Source of the DNA: Streptacidiphilus albus JL83
Lineage (GTDB): Bacteria > Actinomycetota > Actinomycetes > Streptomycetales > Streptomycetaceae
Length of the DNA: 64,000 nt
Assembly: GCF_000744705.1 (NCBI RefSeq)
Contig: NZ_JQML01000001.1
Span: 9,434,017 to 9,498,016, forward strand
Reading direction: 5' to 3'
Shown here: one piece after another, positions 19,091 to 28,953 of the stretch
Numbering within the stretch: the stretch's first letter is position 1
How the letters are laid out: every line of letters starts with the position of its first letter
Made by a program: the position numbers and the translations under genes
Notes under the pieces: generated by a model
Database searches by the model: none
The model's input: only the letters and a program-made list of their open reading frames with translations
What the model was told of the DNA's origin: nothing

Positions 19091-19300
19091 TCAGGGTCGG
19101 CGGCTGGCCGCGATCAGGAGGAGCCGCTTGCGCAGCAGCGGCGGTTTCGCTCTGCCGAACATGCTGTGCTTGAGGGCCTTCAGGTCGTCGACGCGGCCCT
19201 CGACGGGCCCGGAGGACCAGTCCGTGCTCACGCCGTAGACGACGGCGTCGCGGTCGGAGACCGGTCCGGCGGCGAAGCCTGCGGCGGCCGTGAGCTCGGG
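19091..19300 (-). pseudogene. ISL3-family transposase C-terminal fragment
   Basis: The minus-strand frame ends STDWSSGPVEGRVDDLKALK, HSMFGRAKPPLLRKRLLL and a stop, the typical C-terminus of ISL3-family transposases (WNSGPVEGxxNxIKxxKRxMYGRAxxxLLRxR). The upstream part is lost at the junction near 19300. Confidence 0.75.
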
Positions 19301-19331
19301 TGAGCGAGCCAGCAAGCCGGGTGCGCAGCGG

Positions 19332-21978
19332 TCACCTGGAGACGGTGTCCGCGAGGCGGGCCCGGACCCGCTGAACGTCCGCGCCCATCCCGAGGCGCTG
19401 GTAGATCCCCAGAGCCTGGCGCAGGTGTGCTGCACCCTGGACGGGGTCGCCGGTGGCGAGGTGGTGGTCGGCGATGCCTTCGAGGGAGATTGCCTCGTCG
19501 TCGGGTTTGTTCAGTTCCTGGTTCATGTCCAGGGCCTGCTGGTACACGGAGAGGGCCCGGGGGCGGTCGCCGGTCGCGGCGATGGCGGCGGCGTAGTGGT
19601 TCAACGCCCAGGCCTCGTTCCCGCGCTCACCGGTCTCGTGGTAGATCTCCAGGGCCCGGGTGAGGGCGTCATCGGCCCCGGGATGGTCCCCCGCGCTCTC
19701 CCGTACCCGCCCCAGGTAGGTCAGAGCGGTGGCCTCGCCGTTGAGGTTGCCGAGCGCACGGTAGATCTCCAGGGCCAGGGTGAGCGCGTCTCCGGCCCCG
19801 AGACGGTCTCCGGTCAGGTGACGCACGCGCCCCAGGGCGGTCAGGGCGGTGGCCTCGCCGAGCCGGTCGCCGAGCGTGCGGCAGATCTCCAGGGCCCGGG
19901 CAAGCGCATCCCCGGCCCCGGAATTGTCCTCCGGTCACGGACCGTACACGCCCCAGGTCGTTCAGGACGGTGGCCTCGCCGAGCCGGTTGCCGAGCGCAC
20001 GGTAGGTCTCCAGGGCCCGGGCGAGCACGTCCCCGGCCCCGGAATGGTCTCCGGTCACGTATCGCACGCGCCCCAGGGCGGTCAGGGCGGTGGCCTCGCC
20101 GAGGCCGTCGCCGAGCGCACGGTAGATCTCCAGGGCCCGGGCGAGCACGTCCCCGGCCTGGGGATAGTCCCCGGTCAGCTGTCGCACGGACGCCAGGTCG
20201 TTCAGGACGGCGGCCTCGCCGAGCCGGTTGCCGAGCGCACGGTAGATCTCCAAAGCCCGGGCAAGCACATCCCCGGCCCCCGGATAGTCCCCGGTCACGG
20301 ACCGTAGGCGCCCCAGGTCGTTCAGGGCGGCGGCGTGGGCGGCGGCGTGGCTCAGGCGTTCGGCGGTTGTGGCGGCGGCTTGGTGCAGGTCCAGGGCACG
20401 GGTCCAGGGGCCGTCGGTGTGCAGGATCTCGGCGAGTCCTGCGGCCAGTGCGACGGTGTGGCCGTCGAGGTGGTGGGCGTGGGCGTGGGTGAAGGCGGCG
20501 TCGATGTTGGGGTGTTCGGTGCGAAGCCAGGCCCGGGCGGCGTCCGGGTCACGCAGGTCGGGCATATTGGCGGGGGCGGGTCCGCTCGGCTCAGGGCGGG
20601 GAGAGCGGGTGATGGCCTGGGACGCTGTCTGCGCGGTGTGGGCGTAGTAGTGCAGCAGGCGGCCGAGGGCGCGGTCGCGCTCGGGTTCGGGGTCGAGGGC
20701 GACGGCCCTGCTGCGGGCGTAGGTGCGGATCAGGTCGTGCATCCGGTAGCGGCCGGCGGCCGGTTCGGTCAGCAGGTGGTGGTCGACCAGGTCTTGCAGG
20801 AGCCGTTCGGCACGGGCCGGGTCGGCGTCCAGCAGGGCGGCGGTGGCGTATGCGTCGGTGTCGGGCCCGGGGCTCAGGCCAAGGCGGCGCAACAGGTCGC
20901 CCTGGTCGTCGGCGAGGGCCTGGTAGGACAGGTCGAACACCGCGGACAGGTCGCGCTCGCCGTCGGTGAACGGGCCCAGGTCCAGTGGTGCCGCGCGTAG
21001 TTTGTCGGCCAGGTGTCCCAGTGTCCAGGCGGGGCGGTGGCGGATCAGGGCTGCGGCGATCCGCAGGGCCAACGGCAGGTATCCGCACAGGGCGGCGATC
21101 TTCTGCCACTGCGGGTCCTGGGCCGGCGCACGGGTGGGCTCCACCAGCGTGCGCAGCAGGGCGACCCCGTCCGGTGGCGGGAGCACGTCCAGGGCCACGG
21201 TGTGGGCGTCGTCGAGGGCTTTGAGGCGTCTGCGGCTGGTGATCAGGACCAGGCATCCGCTGTCCCCGGGGAGCAGGGGCCGGATCTGCGCTTCGGTGGC
21301 GGCGTTGTCCAGCAGGATCAGCGTCCTGGTGCCGGCCAGGCGTTCGCGGTAGGCCGCGGCCCGGGCGTCCAGTTCCGCAGGGATCTGCCCGGGCGGGACG
21401 TCCAGCGATTTCAGGAGGGTCGCCAGCGCGTCGGCGGGGTCGCGCGGGGCCATTCCCTGGGTGTAGCCGTGCAGGTCCAGGAACAACTGCCCGTCGGGGA
21501 ACCGGTCCCGAAGGCGGTGCGCCACGTGTACGGCCAGGGCGGACTTCCCGACCCCGCCCATCCCGTCGATCGCGGAGATCACCACCGTCCGGGTGCCGCC
21601 CTGCTCCCTCTCCGGTCGGGCCAGTGCAAGCAGCTGCTCGACCTCCGACACACGCCCGGTGAACAGGCTCGTGTCGGCAGGCAGGTGGAAGGCCGGGCCG
21701 TGCCGGCCGGTGCCGATCACCGAAGAGGCCGAATCGTCGGGAGCGCCGGCCAGGGTGTCCGGTGTGCGCGCTGCTGCGATCAACCGCTCACGGGTGGCCT
21801 CGTCAAGGCCCAGGGCGGCAGCAAGGTGCGCCACGGACGAGAGCCGCGGTCGCCGTCGACCTGTCTCCAACATGCTGATGGCGTGCCTTGAGACCCCGGC
21901 CTGCTCAGCCAGTTCCTCCTGCGTCCGCCCACTTCGCAGCCGTAACTCCTTGAGCAGCGCACCGAATTCCACAGCCAA
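19332..21978 (-). pseudogene. XRE/NB-ARC/TPR regulator, frameshifted
   Basis: A STAND-type ATPase regulator of about 880 residues if repaired. The start is TTG 21978 or GTG 21972. Residues 1-70 are an XRE helix-turn-helix (RSGRTQEELAEQAGVSRHAI). The NB-ARC domain has Walker A GMGGVGKSALAVHVA, Walker B TLILLDNA and LITSRRRL; a winged-helix segment follows (YRMHDLIRTYARS). The C-terminus is a TPR array of 40-residue repeats (GDYPGAGDVLARALEIYRAL...) whose DNA is nearly identical at a 120-bp period. One period (19871-19992) is 121 bp: an extra base near 19930 shifts the frame, so the first frame ends at 19669 out of phase, while the correct frame resumes and runs to the stop at 19332. As read, the TPR tail is lost. 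Confidence 0.8.
19740..20330. repeat. Tandem 120-bp repeats encoding TPR units
   Basis: Five copies are anchored on CGAGCGCACGGTAGATCTCC or close variants at about 19751, 19871, 19992, 20112 and 20232. Spacing is 120, 121, 120 and 120 bases. The high DNA identity implies recent duplication or gene conversion among repeats. Confidence 0.85.
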
Positions 21979-22421
21979 GCCCGCCCCCGCTAGACGATTC
22001 CCTGCGGGTCAGGGCCGGCCTCGACGCGGACTTCCTCGGCGTGACGTGACCACCTGTTCCCGGACCCAGACCCTATGGGCCGCTGGTGCCGCAACGCCAC
22101 ACGAACGCAGCATCGACGCAATGGAGAAGCCGGAGGCCTCCGGACAGGATGGTTCTTGTCCGGTACGGCTCAGCCCCATCGGTCGGGCCGGATGTACGGC
22201 CGAGGACCCATCTGTTCCCGGGTGCTCTCCGTCAGGCGTTGCAGAGCAACAACCAGGAGGAGGACGGCACGCCATGCCCAAAACCCGGCGTGCAAGCCGC
22301 TTCTGACGGGACCGGCTGCGTCCGGCCGACCTGTACCGCTGCACCACCCACCCTCCGGTCCGTCCGAGCAGAAACGTGGCGGGGCGGCCGGACCACGGCT
22401 ACACCGATTCAGGAGAGTCCC
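21979..22421. other. Intergenic stretch between NB-ARC regulator and secreted peptide gene
   Basis: About 440 bases with no supportable gene. It should hold divergent promoters for the regulator (minus) and the small secreted protein (plus, ribosome site AGGAGAG at 22411). No inverted repeats or RNA genes were recognised. Confidence 0.4.
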
Positions 22422-22643
22422 ATGACCATTGGACGGAAGATCGCATCGATCGCCCTCGCCGGCGGCATCCTCGCGGGCGGCGCCGTCGTTGCGGCGGGTC
22501 CTGCGCAGGCGGCGGCCCCCGCCGCCTGCAGCGCCGCTACGTTCAACCTCTTCACCTCCGCCACCGGGTACTGCTACGCCGGTGCTGGCGCCGACTACCC
22601 GGACCTCGGCGGTGTGAACTCCTTCGGGTGCAGTTCGAAATGA
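22422..22643 (+). pseudogene. Small secreted protein truncated by ISKra4
   Basis: The frame starts at ATG 22422 with AGGAGAG upstream. A clear signal peptide (RKIASIALAGGILAGGAVVA, ending AGPAQAAA) is followed by a Cys-containing peptide (AACSAATFNLFTSATGYC). At 22626, after GGVNSF, the left end of the ISKra4 element begins and supplies the last five codons (GCSSK) and the stop. The rest of the gene was not found on the far side of the element. I do not recognise the family. Confidence 0.65.
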
Positions 22644-22760
22644 GTGACCTTTCGGGTGGTTTGTAGGTCTTTCCAATGCCTTGGGCGGGTTGGGTTTCTA
22701 TGGTGCTGGTGTCGGGGCCGTCGGGGTGGCGGTCTGGGTGCGGGCGCGAAGGAGCCTGGG

Positions 22761-23219
22761 GTGGGATCGGTGTTGGAGCAGTTGGAGCGCCGGGAGGCGG
22801 TGGCGCTGGCGCGGGTGGAGGAATTGCGCGCTGAGGCGCTGGCGGTGGCCGATCGGCTGGACGCGGCGCGGATCGAGCTGTCCCGCTTGGTGATCGCGCG
22901 GCGGACGGTGGTTGAGGTGCTGGCCGCCCCGCCAGTGCGGGGCATTGATTCGGTCGCGCCGACGGCTTTGGGTGGTCCGGCGCCCGGGGTACGGGGTGCA
23001 CTGCGCGATGTGACGGTGTATCAGCGGATCGCGGCGGTGTTCGCTTCGGCTGCGGGGCCGCTGCGGGCGCGGGAGGTAGGCGACGCGCTGGGGCTGGGCG
23101 CGGAGGCGAAGTTCACGGAGGCGCTGCGTTCCAAGCTCAAGCGCTTGGTGGCTGACGGGGTGCTGATCGAGGTGGAGGCGGGGCTGTTCGCACGCGTGGG
23201 GGCGGGGGTGGCCGGGTGA
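22761..23219 (+). CDS. ISKra4 accessory protein (coiled coil and winged helix)
   Basis: 152 residues from GTG 22761, chosen because AAGGAG lies six bases upstream; the frame is open further up but without a ribosome site. Residues about 5-60 (LEQLERREAVALARVEELRA...) form a coiled coil. The C-terminal 70 residues (VTVYQRIAAVFASAAGPLRA, then LRSKLKRLVADGVLIEVEAG) look like a winged helix. Its stop overlaps the transposase start (GTGA), so the two are coupled. Such an ORF often precedes ISKra4 transposases in Streptomyces; a role in DNA binding or regulation of transposition is inferred. A related fragment lies at 28636-28872. Confidence 0.7.
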   Translation: MGSVLEQLERREAVALARVEELRAEALAVADRLDAARIELSRLVIARRTVVEVLAAPPVRGIDSVAPTALGGPAPGVRGALRDVTVYQRIAAVFASAAGPLRAREVGDALGLGAEAKFTEALRSKLKRLVADGVLIEVEAGLFARVGAGVAG

Positions 23220-24571
23220 GTGGGGGCAGTGAGGACGTGCCGGTCTCGGCGGCCGGCCTGGAGCAGGTGGTCGCCTCCTTCTCGGCCTCGTGGAGTCTGT
23301 TCGGCGCGCTGGTGGAGGAGTTGGAGGACGAATCCGCAGATGTTCTGACGCACGGTCAGTTGGAGGATCTGATCGCCGCTCGTGGGAGGGAGGTGATGCG
23401 ACGACTGCTGCAGGACCATCTGGACCTGCGGTCCATACGCGAGCCGCGACTGACCGAGGTGAGGGGTGCGGACCAGGTGGTGCGGCGCAGGATCGAGCCG
23501 GGCCATGAGCGACTGCTGGCCACGGTGTTCGGGGCGGTGACGGTGACCCGGACCGCTTACCGGGCCCTGGGTGCGTCGAACCTGCACCCCATGGACGCCG
23601 GGCTGAACCTGCCCGGTGAGCGGTCCAGCCACGGCTTGCGGAAGCTGGCCGCCGTCGAGGCGGTGCGCGGCAGCTTCGACGACGCCCAGGCGGCGATCGA
23701 GCGCTCGTGCGGGACGAGGGTCGGCAAACGGCAGATCGAGCAGCTCACCGTGCGGACCGCCGTCGACGTCGAGGCCTTCTACCGGGCGAAGGCCCCGCTG
23801 CCGTGCACCGCGGACACGCTGCTGGTGCTCTCGGTGGACGGCAAGGGCATCGTGATGCGCCCCGAGGCGCTGACCGACTCCACCCGCAAGGCCGCCCAGG
23901 CCAAGGGCGACAACAAGATGCGCACCCGCCTCGCGTCCGGGGAGAAGAACGGCCGCAAGCGTATGGCGATGCTCGGCGCCGTCTACGACGCCGAGCCCGC
24001 ACCCCGCGCCGTCGAGGACGTCATCACCCCCGACCATGACCGCAGCGGTGCTCGCAACCGGGGCCCGAAGGCGTTCAACAAGTGGCTGACCGGCAGCGTC
24101 ACAGACGACACCCGAACCGTGATCTCGGCGGTATTCGACCAGGCCGAGCAGCGCGATCCGCTGCACGCCCGTACCTGGATCGTCCTGGTCGACGGCGCGA
24201 GAGCACAGATCGAGCAGATCCAGACCGAGGCCGCCCTGCGCGGCGTGAACGTCGACATCGTCGTGGACTTCGTCCACGTCCTGGAATACCTGTGGAAGGC
24301 CGCCTGGTGCTTCCACACCGCCGGCGACCCCGCCGCTGAGGGCTGGGTCGCCGAGCAGGCCCGCACCATCCTGGCCGGGAACAGCGGTCTGACCGTCACC
24401 GAGATCCGCACCGCCGCCAAGACCGCCGCCCTCGGCGAGGACAAGCTCAAGACCATCGAGGGGGTCTGCGGCTATCTGGAGAACAAGAGCCCCTACCTGC
24501 GCTACGACGCCGCGCTGGTCGACGGCTGGCCGATCGCGACCGGCATCATCGAGGGCGCCTGCCGCCACCTG
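23216..24571 (+). pseudogene. ISKra4 transposase, 5' part
   Basis: Codons 1-452 of an ISKra4-family transposase. It contains the domain LLVLSVDGKGIVMRPEAL (first catalytic Asp), VDIVVDFVHVLEYLWKAAW (second Asp), and the approach to the Glu-bearing motif TGIIEGACRHL. The next codons of the family, VKDRLDITGARW, are found at 28419, in frame. The coding sequence was cut between codons CTG and GTC by the insertion at 24572-28418; as read it ends in TVD and a stop supplied by the insert. Confidence 0.9.
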
Positions 24572-24648
24572 ACTGTTGACTGAACTACCACTCCAATCTT
24601 CGCAGTTCACAGCATGGGGGTGTGTTGTTGTGGCTACCGTCTGGACGC

Positions 24649-25878
24649 ATGTCTGAGGCGCGTGAAGGCTCCGGTGAGGTCGCGGCATTGGTGGTGCCGC
24701 CGGTGGGGGCGGTGGTGGAGACCGCCGATCCTTGGGAGCCGTACCAGCTGCTGGATGCTTCCGGGGCGGCGGTCGGCCCGGTCGCGGAGTACTTGAAGGA
24801 CTTGCAGGCGATCGGGCGGCCGGCGACGACGCAGCGCTCGTATGCGCTGGCGTTGCTGAGGTGGTTCCGGTTCCTGTGGGCGGTCGAGGTGCCCTGGCAG
24901 CAGGCCACCAGGGTGGAGGCGAGGGACTTCAGCAGGTGGCTGCAGGTGGCCGAGAAGCCGAAGAGGGACGGCGCGATCCCGCGGGGACGCGTGAACCCGG
25001 TGACCGGCAAGAGCGGTCCCGGGCGCCAGTACGCGCCGCGGACGCGGGCACACAGCGAGACGGTGCTCCGCAGCTTCTACGCCTTCCATCTGGAGATGGG
25101 GAGCGGTCCGCTGGTCAACCCGTTCCCGCTGGTCAGAGGCAGAGACGGGGAACGAGCGGGGGCTCACCGGACTCCGACGGCCCCGGTGCGGTTCGACCGC
25201 AGCGGTCTCTACCGCCCGAAGATCTCCCAGCAGGCCCCGCGGCGGATCCCGGACGACCGGTTCGACGAGCTGTTCTCCCGGCTGCCTTCGCACCGGGACC
25301 GGGCGCTGGTGGCGTTGTGGGTGTCGACGGGGGCCCGGGCGTCGGAGCTGCTGGGGGTGCGGGGCGGGGAAGTGGACCCGGGCCAGCAGCTGGTGACCGT
25401 GGTGCGCAAGGGCAGCCGGGCTCTGCAAGCGCTTCCCACGTCCCCGGACGCGCTGGTGTGGTTGCGCCTCTACCAGGCGCAGATGGACGGGCTCATCGAG
25501 ACAGGGGTGGATGCTCCGTTGTGGTGGACGTTGCGCCGCCCGTTCCGGCCGCTGTCCTATCCGGCGGCATATCGGATGTTCCAGCGGGTCAACGCCATGA
25601 TCGGAGCGAACTGGAGCCTTCATGATCTTCGGCATACCGCGGCCTACCGGATGGCGAGGGACCCGGGGATGCCGCTGACCGATGTTCAATGGGTCCTGGG
25701 ACACGCCCAGTTGACCACCACGCAGCTCTATCTCTCTCCTGTTCCGGAGGACGTGATCGCTTCGGTGCTGGCACACCACCGCCGGGCAGCCGACCGCGCC
25801 GCCGCGCCGCCGGCGCCGACCGCCCCCGGCTACCGGAGCGAGTCACTCGACGTCCTCTTCGGTCGGGGACCGGCGTGA
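24649..25878 (+). CDS. Tyrosine recombinase, TnpA-like
   Basis: 409 residues from ATG 24649. An N-terminal SAM-like core-binding domain (AIGRPATTQRSYALALLRWF) precedes the catalytic domain with Arg in STGARASELLGVRGGEV, the HxxR box LHDLRHTAAYRMARD and the closing LGHAQLTTTQLYLSP with the nucleophilic Tyr. The length and position as first of two coupled recombinases match TnpA of Tn554-type elements. Its stop overlaps the next start as GTGA, giving coupled translation. Confidence 0.88.
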   Translation: MSEAREGSGEVAALVVPPVGAVVETADPWEPYQLLDASGAAVGPVAEYLKDLQAIGRPATTQRSYALALLRWFRFLWAVEVPWQQATRVEARDFSRWLQVAEKPKRDGAIPRGRVNPVTGKSGPGRQYAPRTRAHSETVLRSFYAFHLEMGSGPLVNPFPLVRGRDGERAGAHRTPTAPVRFDRSGLYRPKISQQAPRRIPDDRFDELFSRLPSHRDRALVALWVSTGARASELLGVRGGEVDPGQQLVTVVRKGSRALQALPTSPDALVWLRLYQAQMDGLIETGVDAPLWWTLRRPFRPLSYPAAYRMFQRVNAMIGANWSLHDLRHTAAYRMARDPGMPLTDVQWVLGHAQLTTTQLYLSPVPEDVIASVLAHHRRAADRAAAPPAPTAPGYRSESLDVLFGRGPA

Positions 25879-28391
25879 CGAGCAGGGCGCCGGCACCGCT
25901 CGGCACGCCAGTCATCGCCCCGCCGCCGGAGCGATCGCCCCGGGGCCGGGATTCGCAGGATCTGCGTCGCCGGTTCCCGCCACGACCGTCACCGACGTGC
26001 TGGCCGGCCATGTCCTGGAGTCGCGCGATGGTGCTGTCCCGGCTGGCCGCCCCGCCGCTGACGGTGGGCACGCCCTCGAACCAGCGGCGCCGACGACGTG
26101 CCGCCGTCCTGTTCCTGGACTGGCTGGAGCAACACCCCGGCGGGAACTGGCAGGAACGCTGGCAGTCCAGCGGAATCGCCGATGACCCGCGCGCCGACTG
26201 GCGCACGGCTGCGGCACAGTGGCTCCAGGACCGCGGACGCACCGGCACGATCGGGCACGAGGGACTCGCCGCCGCGCTCACCTCCGGCCTGGGCCAGCTC
26301 ATCTACGCCGACGTCCTACGCCCACCGATGGCCTGGCTCGTGACCAGCCCGATCCGGTTCCCCCTGGGCCGGGAGATCCCTCGCCTGCGCGATCCGCGCG
26401 GCTTCGCCGCGCTCGCCGTGCAGGCCACCGCGGCAGGGCTGAGTTTCGACCAGCGCCGCCACGCTGCCGAGCAGGTCTCCGTGATTCTGACCGCCAAGGG
26501 CGGCACCATCGCCGATATCGCCGTCGGGGACTGCTTGGAGCTGATCGAACTGCGCGACCAGCGCAAGGCCGAAGGCGCCGGCCATCCGGGATGGGGTTTC
26601 TACCAACTCCTTTACGCGCTCGGACACTTCCCGCCCGACGCGCCGACCACCCTGCGCATGCTCGACCGCCGCTTCGGCCACCAGCTCAGCGTCGAGGAAC
26701 TCGTGGACCAGTACGCACCGGCCTGCCGACCGGTGCGTGACCTGCTGGTCGCCTACCTCGCCGAGCACCGCCCCCGCCTGGACTACGCCACGCTCAAGCA
26801 ACTCGCCTACCACCTGGTGAAACTCTTCTGGAAAGACCTGGAGAACCACCACCCCGGGATCGACTCCCTGCGGCTGCCGCCGGACGTCGCCACCGCCTGG
26901 AAGAGCCGCACCTCCAGGAAGACCGTCACCGTCCGCACCGCCGACGGCCGCCGGGTGGAGACGACCGAGCCCCGCACCGACGCCGCCTCCTTGCTGGTCA
27001 CGGTCCGCGCGTTCTACCTCGACCTGTCCCACTGGGCCAGCGAGGAACCCGAGCGCTGGGCCGCCTGGGCGGTCCCATGCCCGATCCGCCGCACCGACAT
27101 CGGCGCCACCAAGGACGCCGCCCGCCGCAAGTCGCGGATGGACCAACGCACCCGCGAGCGCCTGCCCCACCTGCCCTCCCTGCGACGCCACGTCGACGAC
27201 GCCCGCCTCCAGGCGGCCGCCCTGCTCAAAGCAGCCGACCGGACACCACCCGGCGAGATGATCGATCACCCCACCATCGTGCTGCGACGAGCCCGGATCG
27301 CCACCGGCACCTCCCGCACCTGGGCCGAGGACCCCGCCACCGGCACACGCCGCGATCTCACGCGCGAGGACGACACCGCGTTCTGGACCTGGGCCGCAGT
27401 GGAAGTCCTGCACGCCACCGGGATCCGCATCGAGGAGCTCACCGAACTGTCCCACCACAGCCTGGTCCAATACCGGCTGCCCTCCACCGGCGAACTCGTG
27501 CCGCTGCTGCACGTCGCCCCGTCCAAGAACGACCTCGAACGGCTGCTTGTGATCTCACCCGAGCTCGCCGACGTCCTGGCCGCGATCATCCACCGCATCC
27601 GCGACGAGGTCGGCGCCGTCCCGATCGTCGTCCCCTACGACGTCCACGAGCACGAGTTCACCCCGGCCATGCCCGTCCTCTTCCAGCACCGCCACGGCGC
27701 CGACGCCCGCCCCATCAGCGCGACGACCCTTCGCCGCTGGATCACCGACGCGGCCAACAGCATGGGCGTGACGGATGCCTCGGGCGCGCTGCTGGACTTC
27801 AAGCCCCACGATTTCCGCAGGATCTTCGCCACCGAAGCGATCATGAACGGGATGCCGCCCCACATCTGCCAGCTGATCATGGGTCACGCGAACATCAACA
27901 CGACCATGGGCTACAAGGCCGTCTACCCCGAGGAGGCCATCACCGGCCACCGGGCCTACCTCGCCCGCCGCCGTGACCTGCGGCCCTCCACCGAATACCG
28001 GTCCCCTACGGATGAGGAGTGGGAGGAATTCCTCGGTCATTTCGAGCACCGGAAAGTCTCCCTGGGCAGCTGCGGGCGAGCCTACGGCACCGGCTGCATC
28101 CACGAGCACGCCTGCATCCGCTGCCCACTTCTGCGGACCGACCCCGCCCAGCTGCCCCGGCTCATCGAGATCCGCGACAACCTCCTCGCCCGGATCGACG
28201 AAGCCCGCGAACACGGCTGGCTCGGCGAGGTCGACGGCCTCAACGTCAGCCTCTCCGCCGCCAACAACAAGATCGCCCAACTCCAAGAGTCAGCACACCG
28301 GACCACCGACCTCGGCATGCCCCGCTTCCACGACGTCGCCCCGCACACCATCACCCCGAACACCGGCCCGCACCCCGATCCCGGCACCTGA
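25875..28391 (+). CDS. Large tyrosine recombinase, TnpB-like
   Basis: 838 residues from the GTG overlapping the tnpA-like stop. A long N-terminal region of about 450 residues is followed by a tyrosine-recombinase catalytic domain: ATGIRIEELTELSHHS (Arg), KPHDFRRIFATEAI (HxxR), IMGHANINTTMGYKAV (His and Tyr). A C-terminal zinc-binding segment, CGRAYGTGCIHEHACIRCPL, and a coiled coil close the protein. This layout is that of TnpB of Tn554-type elements, which acts with TnpA in strand exchange. The gene ends 27 bases before the element boundary. Confidence 0.88.
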   Translation: MTSRAPAPLGTPVIAPPPERSPRGRDSQDLRRRFPPRPSPTCWPAMSWSRAMVLSRLAAPPLTVGTPSNQRRRRRAAVLFLDWLEQHPGGNWQERWQSSGIADDPRADWRTAAAQWLQDRGRTGTIGHEGLAAALTSGLGQLIYADVLRPPMAWLVTSPIRFPLGREIPRLRDPRGFAALAVQATAAGLSFDQRRHAAEQVSVILTAKGGTIADIAVGDCLELIELRDQRKAEGAGHPGWGFYQLLYALGHFPPDAPTTLRMLDRRFGHQLSVEELVDQYAPACRPVRDLLVAYLAEHRPRLDYATLKQLAYHLVKLFWKDLENHHPGIDSLRLPPDVATAWKSRTSRKTVTVRTADGRRVETTEPRTDAASLLVTVRAFYLDLSHWASEEPERWAAWAVPCPIRRTDIGATKDAARRKSRMDQRTRERLPHLPSLRRHVDDARLQAAALLKAADRTPPGEMIDHPTIVLRRARIATGTSRTWAEDPATGTRRDLTREDDTAFWTWAAVEVLHATGIRIEELTELSHHSLVQYRLPSTGELVPLLHVAPSKNDLERLLVISPELADVLAAIIHRIRDEVGAVPIVVPYDVHEHEFTPAMPVLFQHRHGADARPISATTLRRWITDAANSMGVTDASGALLDFKPHDFRRIFATEAIMNGMPPHICQLIMGHANINTTMGYKAVYPEEAITGHRAYLARRRDLRPSTEYRSPTDEEWEEFLGHFEHRKVSLGSCGRAYGTGCIHEHACIRCPLLRTDPAQLPRLIEIRDNLLARIDEAREHGWLGEVDGLNVSLSAANNKIAQLQESAHRTTDLGMPRFHDVAPHTITPNTGPHPDPGT

Positions 28392-28418
28392 AACGGCCAC
28401 GCGCTGGTTCAGATAATG

Positions 28419-28601
28419 GTCAAAGACCGCCTCGACATCACTGGGGCCCGCTGGTCACTGGCCGGAGCCGAAGCCGTCCTCACGCTCCGGGCCCTGATCA
28501 GCAACCGCGACTTCGACGCCTACTTCGCCTGGCACCTCACCCGGGAGCATCAACGAGTCCACCAGTCCCGCTACCAGGACAAACTCAACCTCGCAGCCTG
28601 A
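28419..28601 (+). pseudogene. ISKra4 transposase, 3' part
   Basis: The last 60 codons of the interrupted transposase: VKDRLDITGARWSLAGAEAV, LTLRALISNRDFDAYFAWHL, then EHQRVHQSRYQDKLNLAA and stop. The frame is continuous with codon 452 at 24571 once the insert is removed. The ATG at 28416 is a product of the junction, not a real start. Confidence 0.9.
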
Positions 28602-28635
28602 CATCACGCTCACTCAGGAAGAGCTACACCCATGC

Positions 28636-28872
28636 TCATGAGCCGCCGGCTGGCCCGGCGGCGAGTGTGAACCGTCCCGGGGTGGGCTCGTCGGCCCAGC
28701 CCCGGTCGGCCAGCCGCTTCATCTTCGACCAAACTCCTTCCACACTTGCCGGAACCGGCTCCAGTCCGAGTACGGCAGTGATCTCCTGACAGGACATCAC
28801 TGGCTTCCCGTCGAATGCTTGTTCGGTGAGCGTGGCGAGGATGCGCTGGTAGCGGGGAGCGAGCGCGTCCAT
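28636..28872 (-). pseudogene. Winged-helix accessory ORF fragment, ISKra4-related
   Basis: 78 residues on the minus strand (MDALAPRYQRILATLTEQAF, then CQEITAVLGLEPVPASVEGV, then WSKMKRLADRGWADEPTPGR). The sequence aligns in pattern with the winged-helix half of the accessory ORF at 22761-23219 (YQRIAAVF...LRSKLKRLVADGVLIE). It lies directly against the right end of the ISKra4 element in opposite orientation. It may be the remnant of a second related element; whether it is still expressed is unclear. Confidence 0.5.
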
Positions 28873-28953
28873 GGAAAGCGCGGGACACCACACCGGGACA
28901 ATCAACGGATCGGCCCCCTTACCCGACGCGGGTGGTGTTGCTATCGTTCGGCG

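Larger units (their letters stand above)
24572..28418 (+). mobile_element. Tn554-like element with two tyrosine recombinases
   Basis: Removing these 3,847 bases joins CTG (24569-24571) to GTC (28419-28421) and restores an uninterrupted 512-residue ISKra4 transposase, so both ends are placed to within about one base. The element holds only two overlapping recombinase genes. The ends (left ACTGTTGACTGAACTACC, right GCGCTGGTTCAGATAATG) show no long inverted repeat and no target duplication, as is known for Tn554-type transposition. No tnpC-like third gene and no cargo were found. Confidence 0.85.
22626..28631 (+). mobile_element. ISKra4-family element, interrupted by a two-recombinase transposon
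   Basis: The ends are imperfect inverted repeats of about 22 bp: left GGGTGCAGTTCGAAATGAGT at 22626, right (reverse complement) GGGTGTAGCTCTTCCTGAGT ending at 28631. Without the insert (24572-28418) the element is about 2.16 kb and carries a small winged-helix ORF and the transposase, coupled by GTGA. The same right end occurs as scars ending at 29766 and at 18171 (inverted), so related copies lived here earlier. No target duplication was recognised. Confidence 0.8.

Noticed and set aside
19290..20492. 400-residue plus-strand frame opposite the NB-ARC/TPR gene
   Set aside because: Antisense of the TPR repeats; Gly/Arg-rich without domain patterns.
28416..28601. Independent 61-residue gene
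   Set aside because: It is the 3' end of the ISKra4 transposase; the ATG is created at the insertion junction.
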